From Pycnococcus provasolii (lineage: Eukaryota; Chlorophyta; Pseudoscourfieldiophyceae; Pseudoscourfieldiales; Pycnococcaceae), in the NCBI GenBank assembly GCA_938743325.2, contig OW568899.1, positions 1-64,000 of the forward strand: 64,000 nucleotides of DNA, in the 5' to 3' direction. The notes beneath the pieces were generated by a model that did not search any database, was not told where the DNA came from, and was given only the letters and a program-made list of their open reading frames with translations. A program made the translations under genes and the position numbers. Positions within the stretch are counted from its first letter, which is position 1; each line of letters begins with the position of its first letter. Positions 1 through 7,820 of this stretch are shown here, piece after piece.

Positions 1-131
1 GAAGGTTGTATCACTCTATCAGGGCGCTTTCGTTGGCGTAGTGAGAGCTCCGGTTGCGACTTGTTTTCGCTGTTGTCGTCGCCATCGCCACCAACCGTGC
101 ATCAACGCAATGACTCAAGGGTCACGTTTAC
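1..131 (+). repeat. Dispersed repeat, copy A (cut by window edge)
   Basis: The right part matches the repeats at 3803-4037 and 21280-21512. All three share a GTGAGAGCTCC start to the core, a GTTGTCGTCGCC block, CACCAACCGTGCATCA, and an end in GTCAC(A/G)(C/T)TTAC. This copy is the most diverged and lies beyond the 3' end of the minus-strand RCC1-like gene. No transposase or RNA-polymerase-III box was recognised. Confidence 0.75.
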
Positions 132-207
132 TAACCTCTGGTCAAGCACGTATTATTTGAAGTAATTTCAACTACAATGTGTGTCTGCGAATGTTACAAC
201 TCGAATG

Positions 208-1164
208 TTACACCTCTGGCGTCTTGAAAGGACCGTGCACGCCGGCGGGAGGTGCCTGGCCGAAGTCGTTGTATCCCCAGCACGCAACACTGCCGTCGCG
301 TCGAAGTGCCACGGAAAACCACATACCCGCACCAATTGCGACAAAGTCACCCTCGACGCCGTCGGGAGGCGCCTCGCCGTCGTCATTGCGTCCCCAGCAC
401 GCAACACTGCCGTCGCGTCGAAGTGCCACGGAAAACCACATACCCGCACCAATTGCGACAAAGTCACCCTCGACGCCGTCGGGAGGCGCCTCGCCGTCGT
501 CGTTGAGTCCCCAACACGCGACATTGCCGTTGCGTCGCAACGCGAGCGAGTGGTCACCACACGCAGCGATCGCGACAAAGTCACCCTCGACCCCGTCGGG
601 AGGCGCCTGACCGTCGTCGTTAGAGCCCCAGCACGCGACATTGCCGTTGCGTCGCAACGCGAGCGAGTGTGCGCCACCCGCGGCGATCGCGACAAAGTCA
701 CCTTCGACCCCGTCGGGAGGCGCCTGGTCGATATCGTTCCAGCCCCAGCACGCGACATTGCCGTTGCGTCGCAACGCGAGCGAGTGTAGACCACCGGCAG
801 CGATCGCGACGAAGTCCCCATCAACACCCTCGGGAGGCGCCTGGTCGAAATCGTTCGATCCCCAGCACGCGACATTGCCGCTGCGTCGCAACGCGAGCGC
901 GTGTCTGTGACCCGCGGCGATCGCCATGAAGTCGCCGTCGACGCCGTCGGGAGGCGCCTGACCGTCGTCGTTAGAGCCCCAGCACGCGACTCCCCCGTCG
1001 CATCGCATCACCACGGCGTGATAGTATCCTGCGTCGAGGCACGCACTTCGTCGCGTCGCTTGTATTCGTTCATGTTCTCGCACGAGTCGTCGTTCACGCT
1101 GCCACGGCACCCACACGGTGCGCATCACCTTGTCCGCGATCGACTCAACTGTGTCGGACTCCAT
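208..1164 (-). CDS. RCC1-type seven-repeat beta-propeller protein (1 of 3)
   Basis: Seven tandem units of about 38 residues fill most of the protein. Each carries CWG-x-N-D-x-G-(Q/E)-APP followed by G-D-F-(V/M)-A-I-x-A-G and a (A/S)-L-A-L-R-R strand. Seven such units fit the seven-bladed RCC1 fold, usually a protein-protein or chromatin/GTPase-interaction surface, so the function here is open. I chose the ATG at 1164 because it puts a short acidic leader before a basic helix with V-W-V-P-W, which matches the layout of the two sister genes at 36833 and 43299. An in-frame ATG at 1254 would add 30 residues without similarity to the sisters. There is no signal peptide or membrane segment. Confidence 0.8.
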   Translation of the reverse strand: MESDTVESIADKVMRTVWVPWQRERRLVREHERIQATRRSACLDAGYYHAVVMRCDGGVACWGSNDDGQAPPDGVDGDFMAIAAGHRHALALRRSGNVACWGSNDFDQAPPEGVDGDFVAIAAGGLHSLALRRNGNVACWGWNDIDQAPPDGVEGDFVAIAAGGAHSLALRRNGNVACWGSNDDGQAPPDGVEGDFVAIAACGDHSLALRRNGNVACWGLNDDGEAPPDGVEGDFVAIGAGMWFSVALRRDGSVACWGRNDDGEAPPDGVEGDFVAIGAGMWFSVALRRDGSVACWGYNDFGQAPPAGVHGPFKTPEV

Positions 1165-1625
1165 GCCGGACTCCGTGCGCTGGATCCAAGCTCCACGCGC
1201 CGACAGAGAATGTGACAAAGGTAAAGTAGGAGGAGGGCCAAACCAGAGGTCCAATATGCAGCCAAATGCAAACCCCTAAACAGGCCCCCTAAACCCCTAA
1301 CTAACTCAGGAGCGGAGCACCTGTAAAGGTATGGGACTCATAGTTTAGTTCCAGAGTGCGATTTCGCGCCAATCCCATCCAACAGCCCGGGAAATTGATG
1401 TGAAACCACTTCTCCGACCAAATGCATCGACCAAAGCCCGGGCAGCCTGGGGGAATTCCCTATTGGGATTTCCCTCCCCGTACGCGCGCCTTTTCCTTTT
1501 TAGTTTTTGTTTTTTCAACCCCATCACTTCACGCACTTCGCACCAACCAACCATCACATCAGCCACATCACATCACGCCCTTAAAGTTACCTTAACAGCT
1601 CCTGTATAGTTTTGTTCACGTTGCT
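1165..1625. other. Intergenic gap between divergent genes, with CCCTAAA-like motifs
   Basis: This gap lies between divergently transcribed genes and probably holds both promoters. At 1273-1300 there are three CCCCTAA(A) motifs that resemble degenerate plant-type telomere repeats. The stretch around 1490-1520 is T-rich. I see no convincing gene. Confidence 0.4.
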
Positions 1626-3764
1626 TTGGTTTTCTTTGGTGTTTTCAAAGGATTCCTATTATCACAGTCCCATATGCACCAAAGCTTCTCTAGAAAACAT
1701 GCCAACAAGCGTGCTCACGCCGTGATGAACGCCACAGGTACAGGTACAGCTCCAGGAGGTACAGGTACAGGAGTGCGCCTCGTTCGGTGCGTCATTGACT
1801 CCGTCTCCTTAAGAACCAAGGCGACGTTTTCTGACAACTCTTCGCTTGTTTTGGATACACGCGGACGCGCGTTCGCGGCGTACGTGCCCAAGTACGCACA
1901 GCACAAGTCCACGTCCAACGCAAAAGCCGGACATGGACATGGACATGGTATTGCACCAAAAACAGTTTGCACGAGACAGCTCTGCCGATTCTGCGTGTCC
2001 GAACATAGACCAAGGGTCGCGCTCGCGCTCGCTTTCAGGAACATGCACGTCGACGTGCCGTACGTCTGCGACGCAGTCATCGCAAAAAACAACAACGCGA
2101 AACATCCCACCACGGCAACGACGTCGCCGCCACCGCCACCACCCGCGGGAAGTGCCGCGACGACCGTGTTCCACGCCGCGCACCGTGTATGCAGCCTGCG
2201 GTGGCACGCAAGCCCGGCCAGAGCTCTGGAGCAGAACCTCGTCGTACGCAACGGAACCACCACAGTGGCGTCGGCGTGCGGCCGAGGCCAGATCAACGTC
2301 AGCGCATCAGGACACCGCTTCTCCGTCGTTTACCCTCTGCTTATATCCGTCGAAGACAACGAACGCGCAACTGGCAGATACGCGTACGTCTGGCAGAGGC
2401 AGACATTTAGCACAACAGAGGGAGGGTATCCGCCGCGGTGGGATGCCGCTGTGCGCATGGCCAAGCTCTGCGCGCGCGCCGCCGCTGCTGCCTCGACGAC
2501 AGAAACGGCAGTGCCGCCGGACATTGAACAGGAGGCGGCGAACGTCGCGGCTGGAACCGTTCACGTGTACACCGACCTTCCCGTGGATGCCAGCATCGAG
2601 GATAGAACGCTCGACACGCAGGCTGATGCCGAGAGTCTCGCGGGCGTGCGTGAAATTCGTGCAATTGGCACATCAAGTGTTGCCGTCGACGGAGATGAGG
2701 CTTGGTGGTGCGACGACCACAGCCTTACCCTGCTGCCGCCGAAAGCTGCCGTGCAGCTCGAGTGGAGACCCGCGTGCCTCCTGCAGTACTTGCCCACCGA
2801 GAAGGAGGTGGAGGTTGTTCTCGGCTCTGATGGCACCGTTATGAAGTCGCGCCATCGCGGACGGCTGTTCGACCACCATAGAGCTGGTGGCACGGACGTC
2901 TACGTGGAGGGTCAGGAGCCACCTCCCACGGGCACATTTGACATGGCTGCGGTGCTCCGCGCGGCGGAAAGCTTGCTCAGCCACAACCTACGAGTGGAAG
3001 AGGACGACGCTGCGACTGTGGCGAAGCGTTCGACCCCAGTTCTCTACCCATCGTCAATCTCGGCACCCGGAGGCATTGCTGCGACGGCAGTTCCGTCCGG
3101 CGAGGTGGTGGAGGAGCAGGTGGACGAGGCGGGAAGCCGGTATCGGCTGTTCGCTGACGGCCACGTGCGCACGTTATACGCCGATCGCACGCTCGTCGAA
3201 CTCGATGCGGGGCTAGAAAAAGCAACCGTGACGCACAGCGACGGACGACGTTACGAGTGCCGATGCTCGCACCCAGTAGGTGCTGAGGCTTACGTGCGAT
3301 GTGCGCTCGAGTTCGCAGCTTGGGCACGACGAAGCCCGACGGAGCGTGCGCAACAGGCGGGTCGCGAGATGGAGGTGTTGCGCGAAAACAGCAAAGTGCG
3401 GCGAATGGTTCGCCTCGCGGAGTATTCCGCAAATCCAGGTACAGCGTGTCGTGACCTTCCGTTGCCAACGTGCGGTGATCGCCTTCACCCACTGTCGTCG
3501 GAAGAGTCTCCTCGCGCAAAGCCTCCAAGACCGCACGGCAGCGGAGATGGAGAGACAGTTGTACAGGACGAAGGATCGGAAAACAAAAATCCCAGCGAAG
3601 GCGTCAACGGGACGAACGTCAAGGCTGCAACAGCCGCACCGCCCGCGCCACTCACCCCTCCGAAAGACTGGGATCTGTCAACTTGCACACCGTCCGATCG
3701 AGATGCCATTATCGGTGAACAGCTACGCCGTATGCAGCTTTGGCTTGAAGGCAACAAATCGTGA
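1626..3764 (+). CDS. C5orf34-like protein
   Basis: This protein of up to 712 residues matches the layout of the vertebrate C5orf34 family, whose function is unknown. The N-terminal domain (about residues 50-130) has a short strand-rich segment with the motif FSDNSSLVLD, comparable to the family's YVDGSTLQLS, then a Cys/His-containing stretch. The C-terminal half has the family order: a short DGTV-x-KS motif (near residue 405), a helix like AAESLLSH, a SRYRLFADGHV strand pair, and a VTHSDGRRYE...HPVGAEAYV block followed by a WARR helix. Between them is a low-complexity Pro/Thr linker. The tail is polar. The first in-frame ATG is at 1626. An ATG at 1725 just before the conserved domain is equally possible, because the first 33 codons are T-rich and unlike the rest. 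The identification rests on motif order recalled from the human protein, not on a search. Confidence 0.65.
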   Translation: MVFFGVFKGFLLSQSHMHQSFSRKHANKRAHAVMNATGTGTAPGGTGTGVRLVRCVIDSVSLRTKATFSDNSSLVLDTRGRAFAAYVPKYAQHKSTSNAKAGHGHGHGIAPKTVCTRQLCRFCVSEHRPRVALALAFRNMHVDVPYVCDAVIAKNNNAKHPTTATTSPPPPPPAGSAATTVFHAAHRVCSLRWHASPARALEQNLVVRNGTTTVASACGRGQINVSASGHRFSVVYPLLISVEDNERATGRYAYVWQRQTFSTTEGGYPPRWDAAVRMAKLCARAAAAASTTETAVPPDIEQEAANVAAGTVHVYTDLPVDASIEDRTLDTQADAESLAGVREIRAIGTSSVAVDGDEAWWCDDHSLTLLPPKAAVQLEWRPACLLQYLPTEKEVEVVLGSDGTVMKSRHRGRLFDHHRAGGTDVYVEGQEPPPTGTFDMAAVLRAAESLLSHNLRVEEDDAATVAKRSTPVLYPSSISAPGGIAATAVPSGEVVEEQVDEAGSRYRLFADGHVRTLYADRTLVELDAGLEKATVTHSDGRRYECRCSHPVGAEAYVRCALEFAAWARRSPTERAQQAGREMEVLRENSKVRRMVRLAEYSANPGTACRDLPLPTCGDRLHPLSSEESPRAKPPRPHGSGDGETVVQDEGSENKNPSEGVNGTNVKAATAAPPAPLTPPKDWDLSTCTPSDRDAIIGEQLRRMQLWLEGNKS

Positions 3765-3802
3765 CAGCTTTTAACTCCATAAAATCGTTCATTCAGCTCA
3801 TG

Positions 3803-4037
3803 ATGGAACTAGGTATACTTTGTCCAACGGTTGTCCATTCACCATTCTGCCCAATCAATGGCGCCACTCAACAGCGCGTTTGTACAAGGCGCTGGTGATC
3901 TCCAGGCTACTGTCAGTCCGCTCTTCGCTGGCGTCCGGCGTGAGAGCTCCTCTTGCGCTTGTTGTCGCTGTTGTCGTCGCCAACTCGCCATCGCCACCAA
4001 CCGTGCATCAGCACGATGACTGAAGAGTCACACTTAC
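3803..4037 (+). repeat. Dispersed repeat, copy B
   Basis: This copy matches 21280-21512 along its whole length. The last ~98 bp are nearly identical, with about two differences by eye, while the upstream half is more diverged. It lies in the tail-to-tail gap between the C5orf34-like gene (ends 3764) and the FAM227-like gene (ends 4132), in the same orientation as the other copies. In the upstream half most differences fall on every third base, as if the sequence once coded for protein. Confidence 0.85.
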
Positions 4038-4131
4038 TGTATGAGCGATCCTAGATTTTGTTTGGAATATCCTGAGAAGTTGTTTTATTACAAGACAAAA
4101 TAGTTTCTTTTTCTTTTTCTTTTTTTTGGCA

Positions 4132-5712
4132 TCAACCTGGCAACGGTGTCATTTTCCGTGTTGCCGTCAGCTTCTTGGCAAGGTCAGTCACCTCGTTGCT
4201 CCGCCTGCCCGCTCCGAGCACGCCCGAGCTCTGAGCTTCCAAACTTTCCATTTGCTCCTTCGTGATTTGGTACAAATCTCGCGCCATGCGACTCTGCGCG
4301 CGGCTCATCGATCTCCATCCCATGGTAAGCTGCGCCTGCTCGGATCGTCGGTCTGGGGTAGCCTTGAATGAAGCCTCGCTGCCCACAAGGCAGCCAGGCA
4401 CGGGAGTTGAGCGCCTGACACGCATCTGCTGCGGTCCGCCGATTGCGCCCTGTCCCGCGAGACGAACGTATCGCACGACGAGCGGGCTCTTCGCGCCGGC
4501 ATCGAACCAAACGCGCGGTGGGCGCGGTAGCGTTTTGACGCGAATCACCTGCGCACCTGGTGGGATCAGGTCACCCGTCTCCGGCACCTTGATGCCTGGC
4601 ACGCCAGTTAGGAGGTCGCCGCCGCTCGCCGCTATGCGCGCCTCCTCGTCGTCGAGGACATCGTCGGTTTTGCCGCGCGTCACCTCTGCAATGGCCGACT
4701 CTGTCGACCCTGGCGGCGGCCCGTCGAGTTTTAACCGCTTCGCATGCGCGAGTGCCATCCTCTCGTCGTCGAGACTGCCGGTAAAGAGGTGCCGCACCTC
4801 ACGGTGGCACTGTGCACGAAACGGCGTTGCGCTCGTCTTGCCTGACGAGCTAGGGAAGTGCACAGCGCAGCCGTGTATGATAGCGGCGCCAACTGCGCAA
4901 GGAAAGTTCTCGAGGAAATAGTCGCGTTCGCGTGGGTCGGGAATGGACCAGAAGAATTCGACGAAGCTCGCGCACAGCTTGTCGAGTATGATCTCGTCCG
5001 CCTCCTCCGGCCCCATACCGTTGAGTGCTACGTGCACATGCCAGAAGGTGTGCTCGAGCACCTTGGCGGACCGTGCGCTCAACAGCAGCTTTTTGAACTT
5101 CACCCTTCCGTGTCCCTTGGGCAGCATCACGCGTTTCGCCGTCGCACGGAGGAGCTCGAGAGCGTGAATGTCGAAAGGGTGTGCACCCGTGATGGGAACC
5201 GAGAAGTCGCTCAGGCTCACCTTGTGCGCCGCCGCCTCCCTGCTCTGCTTGCGCCTGAGACGCGTGACGTTGCGGCTCCACTTGTTTGCCCCTCCCGCGA
5301 AGGCGTTCAGGGCGAACTGCGTGCCTTCGTTTATGTGCGGCGCGTCGAATCGCGTGAGTCCGAGTGCGGAGCGCGCGCGCGGTCCTGCGACGCCGTTCGT
5401 GCTTGCAAGAATGGCTGGTAGCAGAGCTGCGTCGTTCGCGTTGATGGCGGCCACCTCCGCGTCCTGGGCCGCCGCGGAGGACCCGAGGAGGTCCATGTCG
5501 TCGACTTGGCCTTGGTCTACGTCAAGTGCCGCAGCTATTGACACCCTTTTCGACGGCGACGGTGACGCCGACACAGAGGGAGTCCACGAGAGCTTTTGAC
5601 CCGAGGAGGCGGACCCCGTCGCGGCCGCTTTGGCGCGCGCCTCCAAGGTCTCCGCCTTAAGACGTTCCTCCGCAGTCTCCTTCGTGACGGGCGTGAGCGC
5701 GAAGTCCGCCAT
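4132..5712 (-). CDS. FAM227-like protein (probable ciliary protein)
   Basis: A 526-residue single-exon protein. Residues 1-110 are Ala/Ser-rich and variable. The conserved core spans about 170-330. It has an aromatic H-T-F-W-H-V-H motif near 221-227, then F-V-E-F-F-W-S-I-P-D near 250-259, then F-L-E-N-F-P-C-A-V and a G-C-A-V-H-F-P-S segment. The order of a tryptophan-rich helix, a proline-containing turn and a second helix with a small-residue F-P-x-S end fits the FAM227 family (FWWh domain), found mainly in organisms with motile cilia. The C-terminal 200 residues are low-complexity with a final Arg/Lys-rich helix. The start at 5712 gives MADFALTPVT and is the first ATG. The assignment is by motif only and could be wrong. 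Confidence 0.5.
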   Translation of the reverse strand: MADFALTPVTKETAEERLKAETLEARAKAAATGSASSGQKLSWTPSVSASPSPSKRVSIAAALDVDQGQVDDMDLLGSSAAAQDAEVAAINANDAALLPAILASTNGVAGPRARSALGLTRFDAPHINEGTQFALNAFAGGANKWSRNVTRLRRKQSREAAAHKVSLSDFSVPITGAHPFDIHALELLRATAKRVMLPKGHGRVKFKKLLLSARSAKVLEHTFWHVHVALNGMGPEEADEIILDKLCASFVEFFWSIPDPRERDYFLENFPCAVGAAIIHGCAVHFPSSSGKTSATPFRAQCHREVRHLFTGSLDDERMALAHAKRLKLDGPPPGSTESAIAEVTRGKTDDVLDDEEARIAASGGDLLTGVPGIKVPETGDLIPPGAQVIRVKTLPRPPRVWFDAGAKSPLVVRYVRLAGQGAIGGPQQMRVRRSTPVPGCLVGSEASFKATPDRRSEQAQLTMGWRSMSRAQSRMARDLYQITKEQMESLEAQSSGVLGAGRRSNEVTDLAKKLTATRKMTPLPG

Positions 5713-7820
5713 AGTTACTGTTAGACTACCAACCTATGTAAGCTCGTCCCGCACCTGTAGCGTAAAGCCTTTGGCGTGGCGTTGACGGGCAGTTGACGGG
5801 CAGTTGACGGGCACCACACCACTGTACCGGACGGTACTGTCAGGTGCCGGCACGTACTGTACCTGTACTTCGTAAGACTTGGCTCACCTCTTACCTTCCT
5901 TGAAGGAGGGATACGTCATTGGACGACTTGAATACCCGTTATTATTCGAAGAGTTGGTGGATCCAGGTTCTTGGTGGGTGGGTTCTTGGCCAGGGAGGGT
6001 GGTCCAGGAGAAAGAGTATCTCGGGCAAGGTTTTCCCAGGGGGTATTCCCAGGGCCTGGCATTGGCTTCCAGGGGCCAAGGGAGGGGGGGGAGAAAGAGT
6101 CTTTGCCCAGGTTCCCCCAGACCCTTCCAAGGGGAGATTAGGTCGAGAGAAAACTCCGACCTAAATCCTGGTTAAAAGTCCAATGCCAAGGAGGGGGAAC
6201 CTGGGCAAAGACTCTTTCTCCTTCCCCTCCCTTGACCCCTGGAAGCCATTGCCAGGCCCTGGCAAGTGCTCTTGCCAGGGCCTGGAAAACCTCTCCCGAA
6301 ATACTCTTTCTCCTGGGCCACCCTCCCAGGTTCTTGGCCTTCTTGGGTCTTGCTTGGCCAGCACAGTACAGTAACTTATCGTTGAGCTGTCTTTGAGCAC
6401 CCCACCGGCCACCGGCAGTCCGGCAGTCCGCCACCGGTTCCCTCACCGGTCGACGACACCTTGATCGTACTCGGTCCATGCTGCGGAGTGCGGACAGTCG
6501 GACACCTCACCAGTCACCACCTAAGGTTATCGTACGTCGGTACTGTACGGCTCCTCCAGTCCTCCTCACCTCGAGGCTGTACCTCTACTACTTGTACCTA
6601 CGGGATCTTCTTCCTCTACTGTACAGTACGGGACGGACTGCTCCTGGACTCCTGGTGGTGCCTGGACGGCCTCGTTGCGAGCCTCAACTCTCGCAGTACA
6701 GTTGTAGTCTGGGTTCAGGTTAAGGGACACGCCCCTTGACTGCCTGACGCCAGTTGCCAGTGCGTCCAGTGCGTGCCACTGGCCACACACCCACACAGCT
6801 GATGAGCTGAGCAACTCGCCGACCGGGATCCTGATCTCGCCGACCCGCCGCCTGCCAACCGCCTGGCAAGTGGCAACTCGCACATCGCACCTCCTCGAGC
6901 AACTGGTTCCACCAAGGCCAAGGGAACCACCACATCCGACAGAACGAGCCTCTTCTACGATAGACGTGTACGAGACAAGACAAGACGGCACACAGCTCTC
7001 TCCTGGAGACCTCGATGGAGCTCACTCCCTTATCAGCAGAGCAGACACTACGATAGACAAGAGCTTCAGCTCCAGCTCCAGCTGAGGCTCCACAAAGCAA
7101 GCGTCAACTTCCTTGCAAGGGCCAAGGAGGTGCTGCAAGACCTGTGCACAGCTCCAACTGCAACCTGCCTGCCCAAAGCTGACTGTTCGTGCCGTGCGTG
7201 CGTGTTCGTGCGTGTTCACGGGTTCACGGGTTCGTCTGGTTCACGCCGTGTACTTCACGGGTCGTCTGGACTCTGGAACGGGAACACTTCAGGGAACAAA
7301 CACTGCTCTTGGAGCTGAGACTGAGCTGAGACTGAGCTGAAGTGCTAAGGCTCCGCCCAAGCAAGCGTCCTTAGGTGGCCTTAAGCCTTAACTTAAGGCG
7401 GCGTCGCGTATCGTGTGCGTGTGCGTGTGCGTGTGCGTGTACAGCTGTGTTGGTAAGTAACAAGTGTGCGCTCTCTGCAACTGTTCTCGACTGTACTGTT
7501 GTCGACTGTACTGGGTGCCCCTCGACTGTGGACTGTTCTCGGCTCCTCTTCGTATCTGAGATATTATCTGATACTACGATAAGTAGTCCGTGTTTGTGAT
7601 AAGGTTATCTTAGTACTAGTGTGCATTCTGCATTCTGCATTCTGGACGTCACTCTGGACACATTCTGTCTCAAGACGTGAGTTTGTGAACTTTTGTGAAT
7701 TCGCGTATCCTCAGCTGCAAGCAAGCAGCTTGCTCCATTCAGTCGTCTCAGCCGCCGTCCTCAGGGAGTCTTCCATCGCATATAAAATAAAATAAGCACA
7801 ACTGTCGACAGCGGTTAACC
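5713..7820. other. Gene-free region upstream of the NCX gene
   Basis: About 2.1 kb with no supported gene. It holds an 11-bp tandem (TTGACGGGCAG, three units at 5783-5816), the foldback element at 5965-6345, a CGGT/CCGG-rich patch near 6400-6460, several short CTGTACTGT-type repeats, an AGCTCC repeat near 7068-7085 and a GTGTGC run near 7410-7440. A TATAAAATAAAATAA stretch at 7780-7795 lies 25-40 bp before the NCX start codon and could be a core promoter element. Confidence 0.45.
5965..6345. repeat. Long foldback (inverted repeat) element
   Basis: Two arms of about 140-150 bp are inverted copies of each other. The left arm is about 5965-6117 and the right arm about 6186-6345, with a spacer of about 65 bp. 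Shared blocks include GGAGAAAGAGTAT, GGGCCTGGCA, TGGCTTCCAGGGG and GAGAAAGAGTCTTTGCCCAGG on the left, and their reverse complements in mirrored order on the right. Pairing looks roughly 80-90% by eye. A transcript from either strand would form a long hairpin. It could be a MITE-like foldback transposon or a hairpin-RNA source. No target-site duplication was identified. Confidence 0.75.

Noticed and set aside
168-929. Several overlapping frames opposite and beside the first RCC1 gene
   Set aside because: A 38-codon repeat leaves several frames open at once. Only the minus frame gives the RCC1 motif.
1846-2844. 332-residue plus-strand frame inside the C5orf34-like gene
   Set aside because: Arg/Ser-rich with no domain, in a frame offset from the gene with recognisable family motifs.
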